Part shown: positions 8,838 through 18,315 of the stretch, in pieces | Layout of the letters: each line of letters starts with the position of its first letter | Numbering within the stretch: the stretch's first letter is position 1 | Source: Candidatus Accumulibacter contiguus | GTDB lineage: Bacteria; Pseudomonadota; Gammaproteobacteria; Burkholderiales; Rhodocyclaceae | Length of the DNA stretch: 64,000 nucleotides | Reading direction: 5' to 3' | Assembly (NCBI RefSeq): GCF_012940005.1 | Contig: NZ_SPMX01000053.1 | Location: 1 to 64,000 of the forward strand | Translations under genes and position numbers: made by a program | Notes under the pieces: model-generated | Database searches by the model: none | Told to the model about the DNA's origin: nothing | Seen by the model: only the letters and a program-made list of their open reading frames with translations

Positions 8838-10547
8838 ATGTATCGCTACGATAGTACCGACCAACAGATCATCGACGAACGCGTCACCCAGTATCGCGAC
8901 CAGATCGCCCGCCATCTGGCTGGCGAACTCTCGACCGACGAGTTACGCCCCTTACGCCTGCAGAATGGTCTCTACATTCAGCGGCACGGCCCGATGCTGC
9001 GCATCGCCATCCCCTACGGCATGCTTGCCGCAGCGCAGCTGCGCAAGCTGGCTGAAATCTCGCGCCGCTACGACCGCGCCGTCGGGCACTTCACGACGCG
9101 CCAGAACATGCAGCTCAACTGGCCGCAGTTCGAGGAAACCCCGGCGATCCTCGGCGAACTGGCGAGCGTGCAAATGCATGCCGTGCAAACCTCGGGCAAC
9201 TGCGTGCGCAACATCACCAGCGACCATTTCGCCGGCATCGCTCCCGACGAACTGACTGACCCACGCCCCTATTGCGAACTGCTGCGGCAATGGTCGACCT
9301 TCCACCCGGAATTCGCTTTCCTGCCGCGCAAGTTCAAAATCGCCGTCAATGCCGCGGCAGAAGATCGGGCCGTGATTCGTGCGCACGACATCGGCCTCGA
9401 CCTCGTCCTCGATGACGACGGCGAAATCGGATTCCGGGTCTTTGTCGGTGGTGGTCTCGGCCGCACGCCGATTCTCGGCAAAGTGCTTCGTGACTTCCTG
9501 CCGCGCCGGCATCTGCTCTCGTACCTGGACGCCATCCTGCGCCTGTATAACCGCTACGGTCGTCGCGACAACATGTACAAGGCACGCATCAAGATTCTCG
9601 TGCAGGCGCTCGGCATCGAGGAATTCAGCCGTCAGGTCGAAGCCGAGTGGGCGCAGCTCAAGGACGGCCCGACAACCGTGCCAGACGCCGAGTTCACGCG
9701 CCTTGCCGGACATTTCAACCCACCCGCCTGGGACACGCTGCCGGCAGAAGACCCGGTACACGCCGCCCGGATCAGCACCGACCTGGCCTTTGCCAACTGG
9801 GTCAGGCGCTGTGTGCATGCCCACAAGACGCCGGGCTACGCCGCCGTCACCCTTTCGCTGAAAGCGCCAGGGGTTGCTCCCGGCGACATCAGCGACGCGC
9901 AGATGATCGCCGTTGCCGATCTTGCCGAACGTTTCAGTTTTGGCGAAGTGCGCGTCAGCCATGAACAGAATCTGGTCCTCGCCGACGTTCGCCAACGCGA
10001 TCTCCACGAAATCTGGCAGATCGCTCGCAGCCATCGCCTGGCGACCGCCAACATCGGCCTCTTGACCGACATCATCTGCTGCCCCGGCGGCGACCTCTGC
10101 GCGCTCGCCAACGCGCGCTCGATCCCGATCGCCGAAGCGGTCAACCAGAAATTCGACGACCTCGACTACCTCCACGACATCGGCGACATCTCGCTGAACA
10201 TCTCCGGCTGCATGAATTCCTGCGGCCACCACCATGTCGCCAATATCGGCATCCTCGGCGTCGACAAGAACGACGAGGAGTGGTACCAGATCACGATTGG
10301 CGGCCAGCAAGGCAATACTGCGGCGATCGGCAAGGTCATCGGCCCCTCGTTCTATGCTCAGGAAGTGCCCTCGGTGATCGAAGCGCTGATCGCCGTTTAT
10401 CTGGAAAACCGGACCGCCAGCGAGCGTTTCATCGACACCTTGCAGCGGATCGGCATCGAGCCGTTCAAGGTCCGCGCTTACGCCGGTCGCGATCGGCGCA
10501 GATCCGCCAAGGTCGATAGCCGGGAAAGGGAGGTCATCCATGCCTAG
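8838..10547 (+). CDS. cysI: Sulfite reductase, siroheme/4Fe-4S hemoprotein subunit
   Basis: A 569-residue enzyme that reduces sulfite to sulfide in the cytoplasm. It shows the two ferredoxin-like half domains of the sulfite/nitrite reductase family (GHFTTRQNMQLNW near residue 90 and the related FGEVRVSHEQNLVL). The ligands of the coupled siroheme-iron-sulfur centre are visible: C415-x5-C421 and C458-x3-C462 in GCMNSCGHHH. No flavoprotein subunit (cysJ) is nearby, so the electron donor may be ferredoxin or a distant reductase. A Shine-Dalgarno AAGGAG lies just before the ATG. The 3' end overlaps the DUF934 gene by 8 bp. Confidence 0.93.
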   Translation: MYRYDSTDQQIIDERVTQYRDQIARHLAGELSTDELRPLRLQNGLYIQRHGPMLRIAIPYGMLAAAQLRKLAEISRRYDRAVGHFTTRQNMQLNWPQFEETPAILGELASVQMHAVQTSGNCVRNITSDHFAGIAPDELTDPRPYCELLRQWSTFHPEFAFLPRKFKIAVNAAAEDRAVIRAHDIGLDLVLDDDGEIGFRVFVGGGLGRTPILGKVLRDFLPRRHLLSYLDAILRLYNRYGRRDNMYKARIKILVQALGIEEFSRQVEAEWAQLKDGPTTVPDAEFTRLAGHFNPPAWDTLPAEDPVHAARISTDLAFANWVRRCVHAHKTPGYAAVTLSLKAPGVAPGDISDAQMIAVADLAERFSFGEVRVSHEQNLVLADVRQRDLHEIWQIARSHRLATANIGLLTDIICCPGGDLCALANARSIPIAEAVNQKFDDLDYLHDIGDISLNISGCMNSCGHHHVANIGILGVDKNDEEWYQITIGGQQGNTAAIGKVIGPSFYAQEVPSVIEALIAVYLENRTASERFIDTLQRIGIEPFKVRAYAGRDRRRSAKVDSREREVIHA

Positions 10548-11061
10548 GATCATCAAGAACAGGTGCATCGTCGAAGACCACTGGCAGGTCCTCACCCTCG
10601 CCGACGGTGAAACGCCGGAAGCGATCACTCTGCCCGCCGCGCCGGTGCTGCTGCCGCTCGCGGTCTGGCGGGCACGCCGCGACGAAATCATCGCCCGCGA
10701 CCAACCCCTCGGGGTCTGGCTCGACAGCGACGAAGGGCCGGAAGCGCTGGCTGGCGACATCGACCGCTTTGCCGTGATTGGCGTCAACTTTCCGAAGTTC
10801 ACCGACGGCCGCAGCTACTCCAGCGCCCGCCTGCTGCGCGAACGCTATGGCTACGGCGGTGAAATCCGTGCCCTTGGCGACGTCCTCCAGGACCAGCTCT
10901 TCTACATGCAACGTTGCGGTATCGACGCCTACGCACTACGGGCCGACAAGGACATCGAGAAGGCGCTGGCTGGTTTGTCGGTTTTCAGCGAGGCCTACCA
11001 GGCAGCGGCCGACCAGCCGCAACCGCTGTTCCATCGGCGCGCAGCGCAGGCATCGGCATGA
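10540..11061 (+). CDS. DUF934 family protein of the sulfite reductase operon
   Basis: A 173-residue soluble protein with the DUF934 pattern: LPLAVWRARRDEIIARDQPLGVWL, then FAVIGVNFPKFTDGRSYSSARLLRERYGYGGEIRALGDVLQDQLFYMQRCGIDAY. This family almost always sits beside cysI in beta- and alphaproteobacteria and is called the oxidoreductase-like accessory of sulfite reductase, but its reaction is not established. Here it overlaps cysI by 8 bp and cysH by 4 bp (ATGA), so it is translationally coupled to both. Identification is strong; function is open. Confidence 0.88.
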   Translation: MPRIIKNRCIVEDHWQVLTLADGETPEAITLPAAPVLLPLAVWRARRDEIIARDQPLGVWLDSDEGPEALAGDIDRFAVIGVNFPKFTDGRSYSSARLLRERYGYGGEIRALGDVLQDQLFYMQRCGIDAYALRADKDIEKALAGLSVFSEAYQAAADQPQPLFHRRAAQASA

Positions 11062-11783
11062 ACGTCCAGCTCAAGCTCGACGACCCGGCGCTGCTCGACG
11101 CGCTGGCCGCCCGCGTCGATGCGGCCAGCGCGCTGCTGCACGAGATCGCCGACAACTTCTCGCCGGCGGCTTTCGCCAGCAGTCTCGGCGCCGAAGACAT
11201 GGTGCTGACCGACCTGATCGTCCGCGAAGTTCCAAAGATCGAGATCTTCTCGCTCGACACCGGTCGCCTGCCGGTCGAAACCTACGATCTGATTGCCGAG
11301 GTCAGGAAGCACTACGGTCTGGCGCTACGCCTCTACTATCCACGCCACGATCTCGTCGAGGCCTACACCCACGCGAACGGGATCAACGCCTTCTACGAGT
11401 CGGTCGAACTGCGCAAGGGCTGCTGCCTGGTGCGCAAGGTCGAGCCCCTGCAACGCGCGCTGGCTGGCCGGAAAGCCTGGATCACCGGCATGCGCGCGCA
11501 GCAGGCCCCGACCCGCGACGGCCTGCCGATCCGCAGCGTCGACACCGCCAACGGTGGCCTGGAAAAGTTCAACCCGCTCGCCGACTGGAGCGAACGCGAA
11601 GTGTGGGCCTACCTCAAGCTCAACGAGGTTCCCTACAATGCCTTGCACGACCGATTCTACCCGAGCATCGGCTGCGCGCCGTGCACGCGGGCCGTCACGC
11701 CGGGAGAAGATGTCCGCGCCGGCCGCTGGTGGTGGGAAAACCCGGAATCCAGGGAATGCGGCTTGCACATCAAGCGCATGTAA
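11058..11783 (+). CDS. cysH: Phosphosulfate reductase, APS-reductase type with 4Fe-4S cysteines
   Basis: A 241-residue enzyme that reduces activated sulfate to sulfite using thioredoxin. Seen in sequence: the SSLGAEDMVLTDL nucleotide-binding loop, the CC pair C122-C123 in KGCCLVRKVEPL, the C206-x2-C209 pair in GCAPC, and the terminal ECGLH with the catalytic Cys. Enzymes with the CC...CxxC set bind a 4Fe-4S cluster and use APS directly, unlike the E. coli PAPS enzyme that lacks them. This fits the operon, which has cysD and cysN but no cysC kinase. The start at 11058 overlaps the DUF934 stop by 4 bp. Confidence 0.92.
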   Translation: MNVQLKLDDPALLDALAARVDAASALLHEIADNFSPAAFASSLGAEDMVLTDLIVREVPKIEIFSLDTGRLPVETYDLIAEVRKHYGLALRLYYPRHDLVEAYTHANGINAFYESVELRKGCCLVRKVEPLQRALAGRKAWITGMRAQQAPTRDGLPIRSVDTANGGLEKFNPLADWSEREVWAYLKLNEVPYNALHDRFYPSIGCAPCTRAVTPGEDVRAGRWWWENPESRECGLHIKRM

Positions 11784-11842
11784 AAAAATCCAGAAAGAAC
11801 GAGCTTGCCCGGCAAGCGTGCTGAGAACCCCGAAGGTCAACC

Positions 11843-12772
11843 ATGCGTACTGAAACTCTCTCGAAAGTCACCCCAGTCAAGCTTTCTCACCTCGACTGGC
11901 TGGAATCCGAGGCCATCCACATCATGCGCGAGGTCGCCGGCCAGTGCAGCAACCCGGTGCTGCTCTTCTCCGGCGGCAAGGATTCGATCTGCATGCTGCG
12001 CGTCGCCGAAAAGGCATTCCGCCCGGGCCGCTTTCCGTTTCCGCTGCTGCATGTTGACACCGGCCATAACTACCGGGAAGTCACCGACTTCCGCGACCGG
12101 CGTGCGCGCGAACTCGGCGAGCGGCTGATCGTTCGCTCGGTCGAGGACTCGATGGCACGTGGCACCGTCGTCCTCAAGTCACCCGACGAACCGCGCAACA
12201 AGCATCAGTCGGTGACACTGCTCGAGGCGATAGAGGAATTCGGCTTCGACGCCTGCATCGGTGGAGCGCGTCGCGACGAGGAAAAGGCGCGCGCCAAGGA
12301 ACGTATCTTCTCGTTCCGCGACGAGTTCGGCCAGTGGGATCCGAAAAACCAGCGACCCGAACTCTGGGATCTCTACAACGCACGCAGCTTCAAGGGCGAG
12401 AACATCCGCGTCTTTCCGATCTCGAACTGGACCGAGATCGACGTCTGGCAATACATCGAACGTGAGCATCTCGAACTGCCATCGATCTACTTTGCACATC
12501 GCCGCCCGCTGGTGCGCCGCAGCGGCGGCCTGCTGCCGGTCACCGAGGTGACACCGGCAAGATCCGGCGAAACGATCGAAAACCTGATGGTCCGCTTTCG
12601 CACCGTCGGCGACATCACCTGCACCGCGCCGGTGGAATCCGACGCCGATAGCGTCGCCAGGATCATCGCCGAAACGGCAATCACGACGATCACCGAGCGC
12701 GGCGCTACCCGCCTCGACGACCAGACTTCCGACGCATCCATGGAACAACGCAAGAAGGAAGGATATTTCTGA
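11843..12772 (+). CDS. cysD: Sulfate adenylyltransferase small subunit
   Basis: The 309-residue catalytic subunit of ATP sulfurylase, which makes APS from sulfate and ATP. The PP-loop LLFSGGKDSICMLR near residue 40 marks the N-type ATP pyrophosphatase fold, followed by the conserved HVDTGHNY and GGARRDEEKARAKERIFSFRD segments and the WTEIDVWQYI block. Its stop codon shares one base with the cysN start (TGATG), so the two subunits are coupled. The gap of 59 bp to cysH keeps it within the same operon. Confidence 0.95.
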   Translation: MRTETLSKVTPVKLSHLDWLESEAIHIMREVAGQCSNPVLLFSGGKDSICMLRVAEKAFRPGRFPFPLLHVDTGHNYREVTDFRDRRARELGERLIVRSVEDSMARGTVVLKSPDEPRNKHQSVTLLEAIEEFGFDACIGGARRDEEKARAKERIFSFRDEFGQWDPKNQRPELWDLYNARSFKGENIRVFPISNWTEIDVWQYIEREHLELPSIYFAHRRPLVRRSGGLLPVTEVTPARSGETIENLMVRFRTVGDITCTAPVESDADSVARIIAETAITTITERGATRLDDQTSDASMEQRKKEGYF

Positions 12773-14061
12773 TGTCCGCGATCGAAAGACTTCCCAGCGC
12801 CGCCGTCCCCGACAATGGCCTGCTGCGCTTTCTGACCTGCGGCAGCGTCGACGATGGCAAGAGCACCCTGATCGGCCGCCTGCTGTTCGACAGCAAGACG
12901 ATTCTCGCCGATACCCTGCATGCCATCCAGCGGACCTCGGCAAAACGCGGCCTGGATGTCGTCGACCTGTCCTTGCTGACGGACGGCCTGCAGGCCGAGC
13001 GCGAACAGGGAATCACCATCGACGTGGCCTATCGTTACTTCACCACCGGTACGCGCAAATACATCATCGCCGACGCTCCCGGCCACGAGCAATACACACG
13101 CAACATGGTCACCGCCGCCTCGACCGCCGACCTGGCCATCATCCTCATCGACGCTCGCAAGGGGGTGTTGACGCAGACCCGCCGCCACTCCTATCTGGCG
13201 CATCTGCTCGGCATTCCGCATATCGTCGTGGCGGTCAACAAGATGGATCTCGTCGACTACTCACCCGCGACCTTCGCACAGATTCGCAGTGACTATCTGA
13301 CGTTTGCTGCCGGGCTGGGTCTGACCGACGTACGCTTCATCCCGATGTCGGCGCTGCAGGGCGACATGATCGTCGAGCGCGGCGAGCGCCTCGACTGGTA
13401 CAACGGCCCGACGCTGCTCGAGATTCTCGAAAGTGCGCCGGCCATCCACAGCGCCCACGCCGAGAAATTCCGCTTCCCGGTGCAATACGTCTGTCGTCCA
13501 CAGGATTCTGCAAACCCGGAACTGCACGATTATCGTGGCTTCATGGGCCGCGTCGAATCGGGCGAACTGTGCGTTGGGGATGCGGTCACGGTGCTGCCTT
13601 CCGGACGGGAAACGCGCGTCAAGGACATCCAGGTGCTCGGCGAATCGCTGGACCGAGCCGTGGCCGAACAGTCGGTGACGATCCTCCTCGAAGACGAGAT
13701 CGACATCTCGCGTGGCGACATGATCGTCAAGAGCGGTGAATTGCCGAAGGTCGCCAAGCAGATCGACGCGATGCTCTGCTGGCTGTCGGAGTCGCCGCTC
13801 GATCCTCGCCGCAAGTACCTGCTGCGCCACACCACCCGCGACAGCAAGGCGATGCTCGCCGGCATCGCTTTCCGCGTGGACATCAACAGCATGCAGCACG
13901 AAGTGGCCGAGCGGCTGGTGATGAACGACATCGCGCGCGTCCGCTTCAAGCTGGCGCAACCGATCTTCGCCGACCTCTACACGGAAAGCCGTGGTACCGG
14001 CGCTTTCATCGTCATCGACGAGTCCTCGAACAACACCGTCGGTGCCGGCATGATCGTCTGA
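12772..14061 (+). CDS. cysN: Sulfate adenylyltransferase GTPase subunit
   Basis: A 429-residue EF-Tu-like GTPase that drives APS synthesis with CysD. G1 GSVDDGKST, G3 DAPGHEQYTRN and G4 NKMD are all present near the N-terminus, followed by two beta-barrel domains and the HTTRDSKAM segment. There is no C-terminal APS kinase domain, in contrast to the CysNC fusions of many proteobacteria. Together with the APS-type cysH this indicates a PAPS-independent route from sulfate to sulfite. Confidence 0.95.
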   Translation: MSAIERLPSAAVPDNGLLRFLTCGSVDDGKSTLIGRLLFDSKTILADTLHAIQRTSAKRGLDVVDLSLLTDGLQAEREQGITIDVAYRYFTTGTRKYIIADAPGHEQYTRNMVTAASTADLAIILIDARKGVLTQTRRHSYLAHLLGIPHIVVAVNKMDLVDYSPATFAQIRSDYLTFAAGLGLTDVRFIPMSALQGDMIVERGERLDWYNGPTLLEILESAPAIHSAHAEKFRFPVQYVCRPQDSANPELHDYRGFMGRVESGELCVGDAVTVLPSGRETRVKDIQVLGESLDRAVAEQSVTILLEDEIDISRGDMIVKSGELPKVAKQIDAMLCWLSESPLDPRRKYLLRHTTRDSKAMLAGIAFRVDINSMQHEVAERLVMNDIARVRFKLAQPIFADLYTESRGTGAFIVIDESSNNTVGAGMIV

Positions 14062-14076
14062 CCGCTCGTACCTACC

Positions 14077-15153
14077 ATGGACATCCACGGCAAACCCATC
14101 GCGGAACGAATCGACTGGCTGTTCGGCCTCGCCGACCGCCACAGCACGATTTTTCGTAGCCCGGAAGCCTGGCTGGCGCGCGAACGCTATCTGGCCGAGC
14201 ACCCAACGGCGATCGCCGTGCTCAAGTGCATGGACGGCCGCATCAACATTCCGATCGCCACCAACACTCCGGTCGGTATCCTGATGCCCTTCCGCAACCT
14301 CGGCGGCATTTTCGACCTCGGCTGGCCACATCTCGGCGAGGTCCTCGCGCACCACGTGCAGCGCGTGGTCAGTGCCGGCCGTCATGTCGTCTTCCTGGTC
14401 ACTTACCACTACTCGCAAGGCGATCCCAGGCGCGGCTGCGCCGGTTTCCAGTACGACACGGCAGCGGCGGTCGCGCACACCTACGAGATCCGCCACCAGG
14501 TCGAACACATTTTCGGGAGCGATCATGGCACCGTCTATCCGCTGGTCTGCGGCTTCGAAACCGACGAGGATGCGCTGGTGATTCACGGCACAGCCGGCGA
14601 CAAACTCGACCTGGCAACCTTGACTTCGAGCGACCGGGCGACCCTCGAACTGCGCCTCGCCGCCCTGCTGCCGGACATGCCGGCACGCATGCGTGCCGAC
14701 CTGCTGCCGCTGCTGTACGGCAACCTGGCCCATATCGAAGAAGTACGCGCGCAAATTCGCCGTAACGAACGCCTGCTCGACATTGAACACCGCGAGTGGA
14801 TGATCTGTCTCGGCCGTGGCTTCGACTTCCTGCACACGCCCAACATCGCCCTGATCATCGGCCCCTATAGCCCGAATCTGGATGTCCCGATCCGCCGCGC
14901 GGCCGGCATCATCGAAGCCAATATGCAGGCTGGACGCATTCCGGACGACGGTTTTCTGCTGCTGGCCTCGGTACCCTACGATGAAATCGGCGTGGACCGC
15001 GCCCGCGCCGAACTCAAGTCGCGCTTCCTGTCGAGTTTCGCGGCAGACGTCATTCGCGCCGAATTTCCCAGGCTTGGCGAGCAAATGAGCATGCGTACGG
15101 CGGTGCTCGACTGGCGCTCGCGAACCCTGGAAACGATCGCGACCGGACAATGA
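14077..15153 (+). CDS. CsoSCA-like carbonic anhydrase domain protein
   Basis: A 358-residue protein resembling the carboxysome shell carbonic anhydrase (CsoSCA, a divergent beta-class enzyme). Candidate zinc and catalytic residues are readable: C51, D53 and R55 in KCMDGRIN, then H111 and C121 in [16 protein letters not shown]. This is the Cys/His/Cys ligand set with the Asp-Arg dyad. The segment [14 protein letters not shown] between them resembles the active-site loop of beta enzymes. It starts 15 bp after cysN and overlaps rlmB by 4 bp, so it belongs to the sulfate-assimilation transcript. There are no carboxysome or RuBisCO genes in the window. Whether it hydrates CO2 is inferred; the family call is fairly firm. 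Confidence 0.72.
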   Translation: MDIHGKPIAERIDWLFGLADRHSTIFRSPEAWLARERYLAEHPTAIAVLKCMDGRINIPIATNTPVGILMPFRNLGGIFDLGWPHLGEVLAHHVQRVVSAGRHVVFLVTYHYSQGDPRRGCAGFQYDTAAAVAHTYEIRHQVEHIFGSDHGTVYPLVCGFETDEDALVIHGTAGDKLDLATLTSSDRATLELRLAALLPDMPARMRADLLPLLYGNLAHIEEVRAQIRRNERLLDIEHREWMICLGRGFDFLHTPNIALIIGPYSPNLDVPIRRAAGIIEANMQAGRIPDDGFLLLASVPYDEIGVDRARAELKSRFLSSFAADVIRAEFPRLGEQMSMRTAVLDWRSRTLETIATGQ

Positions 15154-15917
15154 AGGCCATGTCCGCTCATGCCCGTCTGATTTTCGGCTTTCATTCGGTT
15201 CTCGCCAAACTGCGTCACGACCCGGCTGCGGTGCGCGAGATCTATGTCGATTCGGGTCGCCACGATGCGCGTCTGCGCGACCTGCTTGGTCACGCAGAGT
15301 TCGCCAGGGTACGCGTACTGCCGGTGGAGTCTGCCCGCCTCGAAGCGATCGCTCCCGGCGCCAGGCATCAGGGGGTCATCGCCAGCGTCGATGCAACCCA
15401 GCGCCACCTGGCACTGGACGATGTTCTCGATACGCTCGATGAACCGGCCTTCCTGCTGATCCTCGATGGCATCCAGGATCCACACAATCTCGGGGCCTGC
15501 CTGCGCGTCGCCGATGCCGTCGGCGCGCACGCGGTGATCGCTCCCAAGGACCGTGCTGTCGGTCTGACCCAAACGGCAGTCAAAGTGGCCAGTGGGGCTG
15601 CCGAGACCGTACCGTACATCACGGTCACCAATCTGGCTCGCACCCTGCGTGCACTCAAGGAACGCGAGATCTGGGTGGTCGGTACCGACGACGAAGCAAC
15701 AGAAGATCTGTATGGCGCACAGTGGCCAATCGCCTGCGCCTGGGTGTTGGGCGCCGAAGGCGATGGCCTGCGCCGCCTGACTCGGGAAACCTGCGATCAA
15801 CTGGTACGCATCCCGATGCTCGGGTCAGTGGCCAGTCTCAACGTCTCTGTGGCCACCGGCGTCTGCCTTTACGAAGCGCGGCGGCGTCGGAGCAGCCAGG
15901 AAACCGGCAGGAAGTAG
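15150..15917 (+). CDS. rlmB: 23S rRNA (guanosine-2'-O-)-methyltransferase RlmB-type (SpoU/TrmH family)
   Basis: A 255-residue SPOUT methyltransferase that methylates the ribose of G2251 in 23S rRNA. It has the N-terminal substrate-binding domain ([11 protein letters not shown]) and the three SPOUT motifs: [24 protein letters not shown], then [26 protein letters not shown], then [14 protein letters not shown], which form the trefoil knot. The start at 15150 overlaps the previous stop by 4 bp; an internal ATG at 15159 gives a product closer to relatives. It converges on the exopolysaccharide genes with only 21 bp between, so no long terminator fits there. Confidence 0.93.
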   Translation: MKAMSAHARLIFGFHSVLAKLRHDPAAVREIYVDSGRHDARLRDLLGHAEFARVRVLPVESARLEAIAPGARHQGVIASVDATQRHLALDDVLDTLDEPAFLLILDGIQDPHNLGACLRVADAVGAHAVIAPKDRAVGLTQTAVKVASGAAETVPYITVTNLARTLRALKEREIWVVGTDDEATEDLYGAQWPIACAWVLGAEGDGLRRLTRETCDQLVRIPMLGSVASLNVSVATGVCLYEARRRRSSQETGRK

Positions 15918-15938
15918 CCCGCCGCCACTTCCTGGCGC

Positions 15939-18194
15939 TCAGGTCTTGTACGAGTAACGGTAGACGTAGCCCTTGTAGCCATATCGATAATTCTGGCGGC
16001 TGACGTTGAGGTCGTTGAAAACGAAGCCCTTGACCTGGACGCCCGCCTGATTGAGCCGTTTGACCGCCTGTTCGAGCTCGCGAATCGGGTGTTTGCCAGC
16101 TCGGGCAATCATCAGCGTCGCTCCGACATGACGCCCGATGATCGCTGCATCAGAGACGGCAAGTACCGGCGGCGCATCGACGATCACCGTGTCGAAATTC
16201 GCAGCGAGTTCGGCCAGCAGCACCTCAAAACGCGGATGCATCAGCAACTCGGAGGGATTGGGCGGAATATGCCCAGTCGTGACCGCCGACAGCATGGGCA
16301 CCGCAGTGGTCTTGAGAATTTCTTCCAGCGATGCCTGTCCGGCAACATACTCGGACAGGCCAGGTGCACGCTCGATGCCGAATTCCTTGTGGAGGTGCCC
16401 CCGGCGCAGGTCGGCGTCGACGATCACGACACGTTTGTCGACCTGTGCGAGGACGGCGCCCAGGTTCTTGGAAATGAAGCTCTTGCCCAGACCCGGACTT
16501 GATCCGGTGATCAGCAAGGAGTTGCGCTGCGCGTCGAGGAGCGCGAAGTGAAGCGTCGTGCGCAGTCCGCGCAGACTCTCCACTGCGTCATCCTCCGGAT
16601 AGACGACCGCCAGAAGTTCGCCGGCGCCGCCGCGCGCCTTGCGATGCAACTCGACCTCGGTCTTGCTGTGTGGCACCGTTGCGTATACCGGCAGACCGAG
16701 TTGTGCTTCGATGATCTCCGGGTCTTCGACCACCACGCGCAGCGAACGCAGTACCCAGATCACCACCATGCTGACCAGCAGGCCGAGCAATAGCGCGATG
16801 GCCAGAATGGCGATCGGACCGGCGCCAACCGGCTTGCGGCCGACCGCAGCTGGGTCGATGACGCGAACGTCGCCGATCGTTCCCGCCTTGGTGACCCGCA
16901 ACTGTTGGGCGGTATTGAGCAACTCGGTATACAACCGGTTGGAGACTTCCACGTCACGAGCGAGGCGCAACACCGTCTGCTGGGTATCGGGCAAGCGCGC
17001 AACCTCGGCGTCGAACTGCTTGCGGCGTTCATTGAGGCGCTGCAGCTTGTTTTCCACCGCCTCGATCCGCGGATGCTCCGGCTTGAATAGCTGACGCAGT
17101 TCGTCACGCTCCTGCTTCAGTTGTACAGCGGCGTTTTCGACGTCAACCAGCGACTTCAGGATCGCTTGGGTCTCGAGGCTCAGATCGAGAGAACCGCGGC
17201 TCTGACGATAGTTGTTGTACGCCGCTTCAGCGCTGTCCAGTTGCGTTTTCAGCGCGGGCAGCTGGGTTTCGAGGAACTTCAGCGTTTTCTCGGCTTCGGC
17301 CGATCGCCGCTCGACATTCTGGCGAACATAGGTGTTCTGGATGTCGTCGAGGACGAGACCGATCTCGGCCGGGTCCTGCCCAAGCAGGCTCAGTTCGAGG
17401 ACACCCGACTTCTTGCCGCGTTCCTTGACCGAGTAGTTGCGACGCAGATCGTCAATCGCCGTTTCCGCGGAGAGCTTCCTGAGCCGGAACTGCGTACCCG
17501 GCCGCGCCCTGAGTTCCGCGACGAAGATCGCGTAGCCCTGCTCACTGGCACGCGTCCCGGCCTTGCCTTTGAGGACCAGTTGATCATCCTGATCGAAGAC
17601 CTCGAAAGCCCCGCCTTCCCCGGCGATCAGGGTGTGTTTCTGGTCCAGTTGCGGCCGCGGGACATCGAGCGAGTCGACCTGAATGCGTTCCCCCCCCCAG
17701 GCGAAGCTGGAGAGACCCAGCCACGGGGAATTCGGTTCATCGCCCTCGTAACGCCTGGCCAGCACGCTGCCAAGCAGGGGTAGCGTCCTCGGCACGGCAA
17801 CGATGTCGAGCTTGAGCTTGGCTACCACCCGTCCGAGGACCATCCGCGAGCTGAGGATTTCGATCTCGGCAGAAACCGTCGTATCGTCACCCAGAAGGGG
17901 TTGCAGGGCCTTCAGCGAACCGACCCCGGAGCTTTTTTCTTCGACCTGCAGCAGACCGTCCGCCCGGTAGATCGGCTTGCTGACAAACACCCAGGTCAGA
18001 CCGATGGCCAGGGCCAGCAGGCTGATCGCCGCAATCAGCCAGCGGTAGTCCATGAGTACGGCAATGATCTCGCCAAGCGCCAATCCTTCATCCACCTCTT
18101 CGGAGGAGATCTGCGGCAGCGGCTGCATTGCGGCTGCGGTCATGCCAGGAAGAGCGTTGGTATTGGCAGAGAGTCTTGACTGGTCGTTGTCCAT
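15939..18194 (-). CDS. Polysaccharide co-polymerase with tyrosine autokinase domain (Wzc-like)
   Basis: A 751-residue inner-membrane protein controlling chain length and export of exopolysaccharide. Order of parts: Wzz domain with a first membrane helix (WLIAAISLLALAIGLTWVFV), long coiled coils, the second helix (IAILALALLLGLLVSMVVIWVL), then a cytoplasmic BY-kinase with Walker A GSSPGLGKSF and Walker A' VVIVDADLRR. It ends in a tyrosine cluster with seven Tyr in the last 16 residues, the usual autophosphorylation tail. Its partner phosphatase (19841-20281) and exporter (18316-19527) are just upstream, forming a standard Wzx/Wzy-type control set. Confidence 0.93.
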   Translation of the reverse strand: MDNDQSRLSANTNALPGMTAAAMQPLPQISSEEVDEGLALGEIIAVLMDYRWLIAAISLLALAIGLTWVFVSKPIYRADGLLQVEEKSSGVGSLKALQPLLGDDTTVSAEIEILSSRMVLGRVVAKLKLDIVAVPRTLPLLGSVLARRYEGDEPNSPWLGLSSFAWGGERIQVDSLDVPRPQLDQKHTLIAGEGGAFEVFDQDDQLVLKGKAGTRASEQGYAIFVAELRARPGTQFRLRKLSAETAIDDLRRNYSVKERGKKSGVLELSLLGQDPAEIGLVLDDIQNTYVRQNVERRSAEAEKTLKFLETQLPALKTQLDSAEAAYNNYRQSRGSLDLSLETQAILKSLVDVENAAVQLKQERDELRQLFKPEHPRIEAVENKLQRLNERRKQFDAEVARLPDTQQTVLRLARDVEVSNRLYTELLNTAQQLRVTKAGTIGDVRVIDPAAVGRKPVGAGPIAILAIALLLGLLVSMVVIWVLRSLRVVVEDPEIIEAQLGLPVYATVPHSKTEVELHRKARGGAGELLAVVYPEDDAVESLRGLRTTLHFALLDAQRNSLLITGSSPGLGKSFISKNLGAVLAQVDKRVVIVDADLRRGHLHKEFGIERAPGLSEYVAGQASLEEILKTTAVPMLSAVTTGHIPPNPSELLMHPRFEVLLAELAANFDTVIVDAPPVLAVSDAAIIGRHVGATLMIARAGKHPIRELEQAVKRLNQAGVQVKGFVFNDLNVSRQNYRYGYKGYVYRYSYKT

Positions 18195-18315
18195 TGGTCG
18201 TCCGTGGTCGCAGCCGCCCGACAGCGGGCTTGGCGGTTAAGCAGGGTGAGCCGGCAGTCGCTCGCCGCCGACGCGTTTAGTCAGCGAGCCACCCGGAAAG
18301 CGGCCCGGTTCAGGA

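Noticed and set aside
8952-10802. A 616-codon open frame on the minus strand opposite cysI
   Set aside because: It is the antisense shadow of a high-GC gene with strong codon bias; its translation has no domain pattern, and cysI has clear catalytic motifs.
13261-15150. A 629-codon minus-strand open frame opposite cysN and the carbonic anhydrase gene
   Set aside because: It spans two unrelated plus-strand genes in antisense and has no ribosome site or domain.
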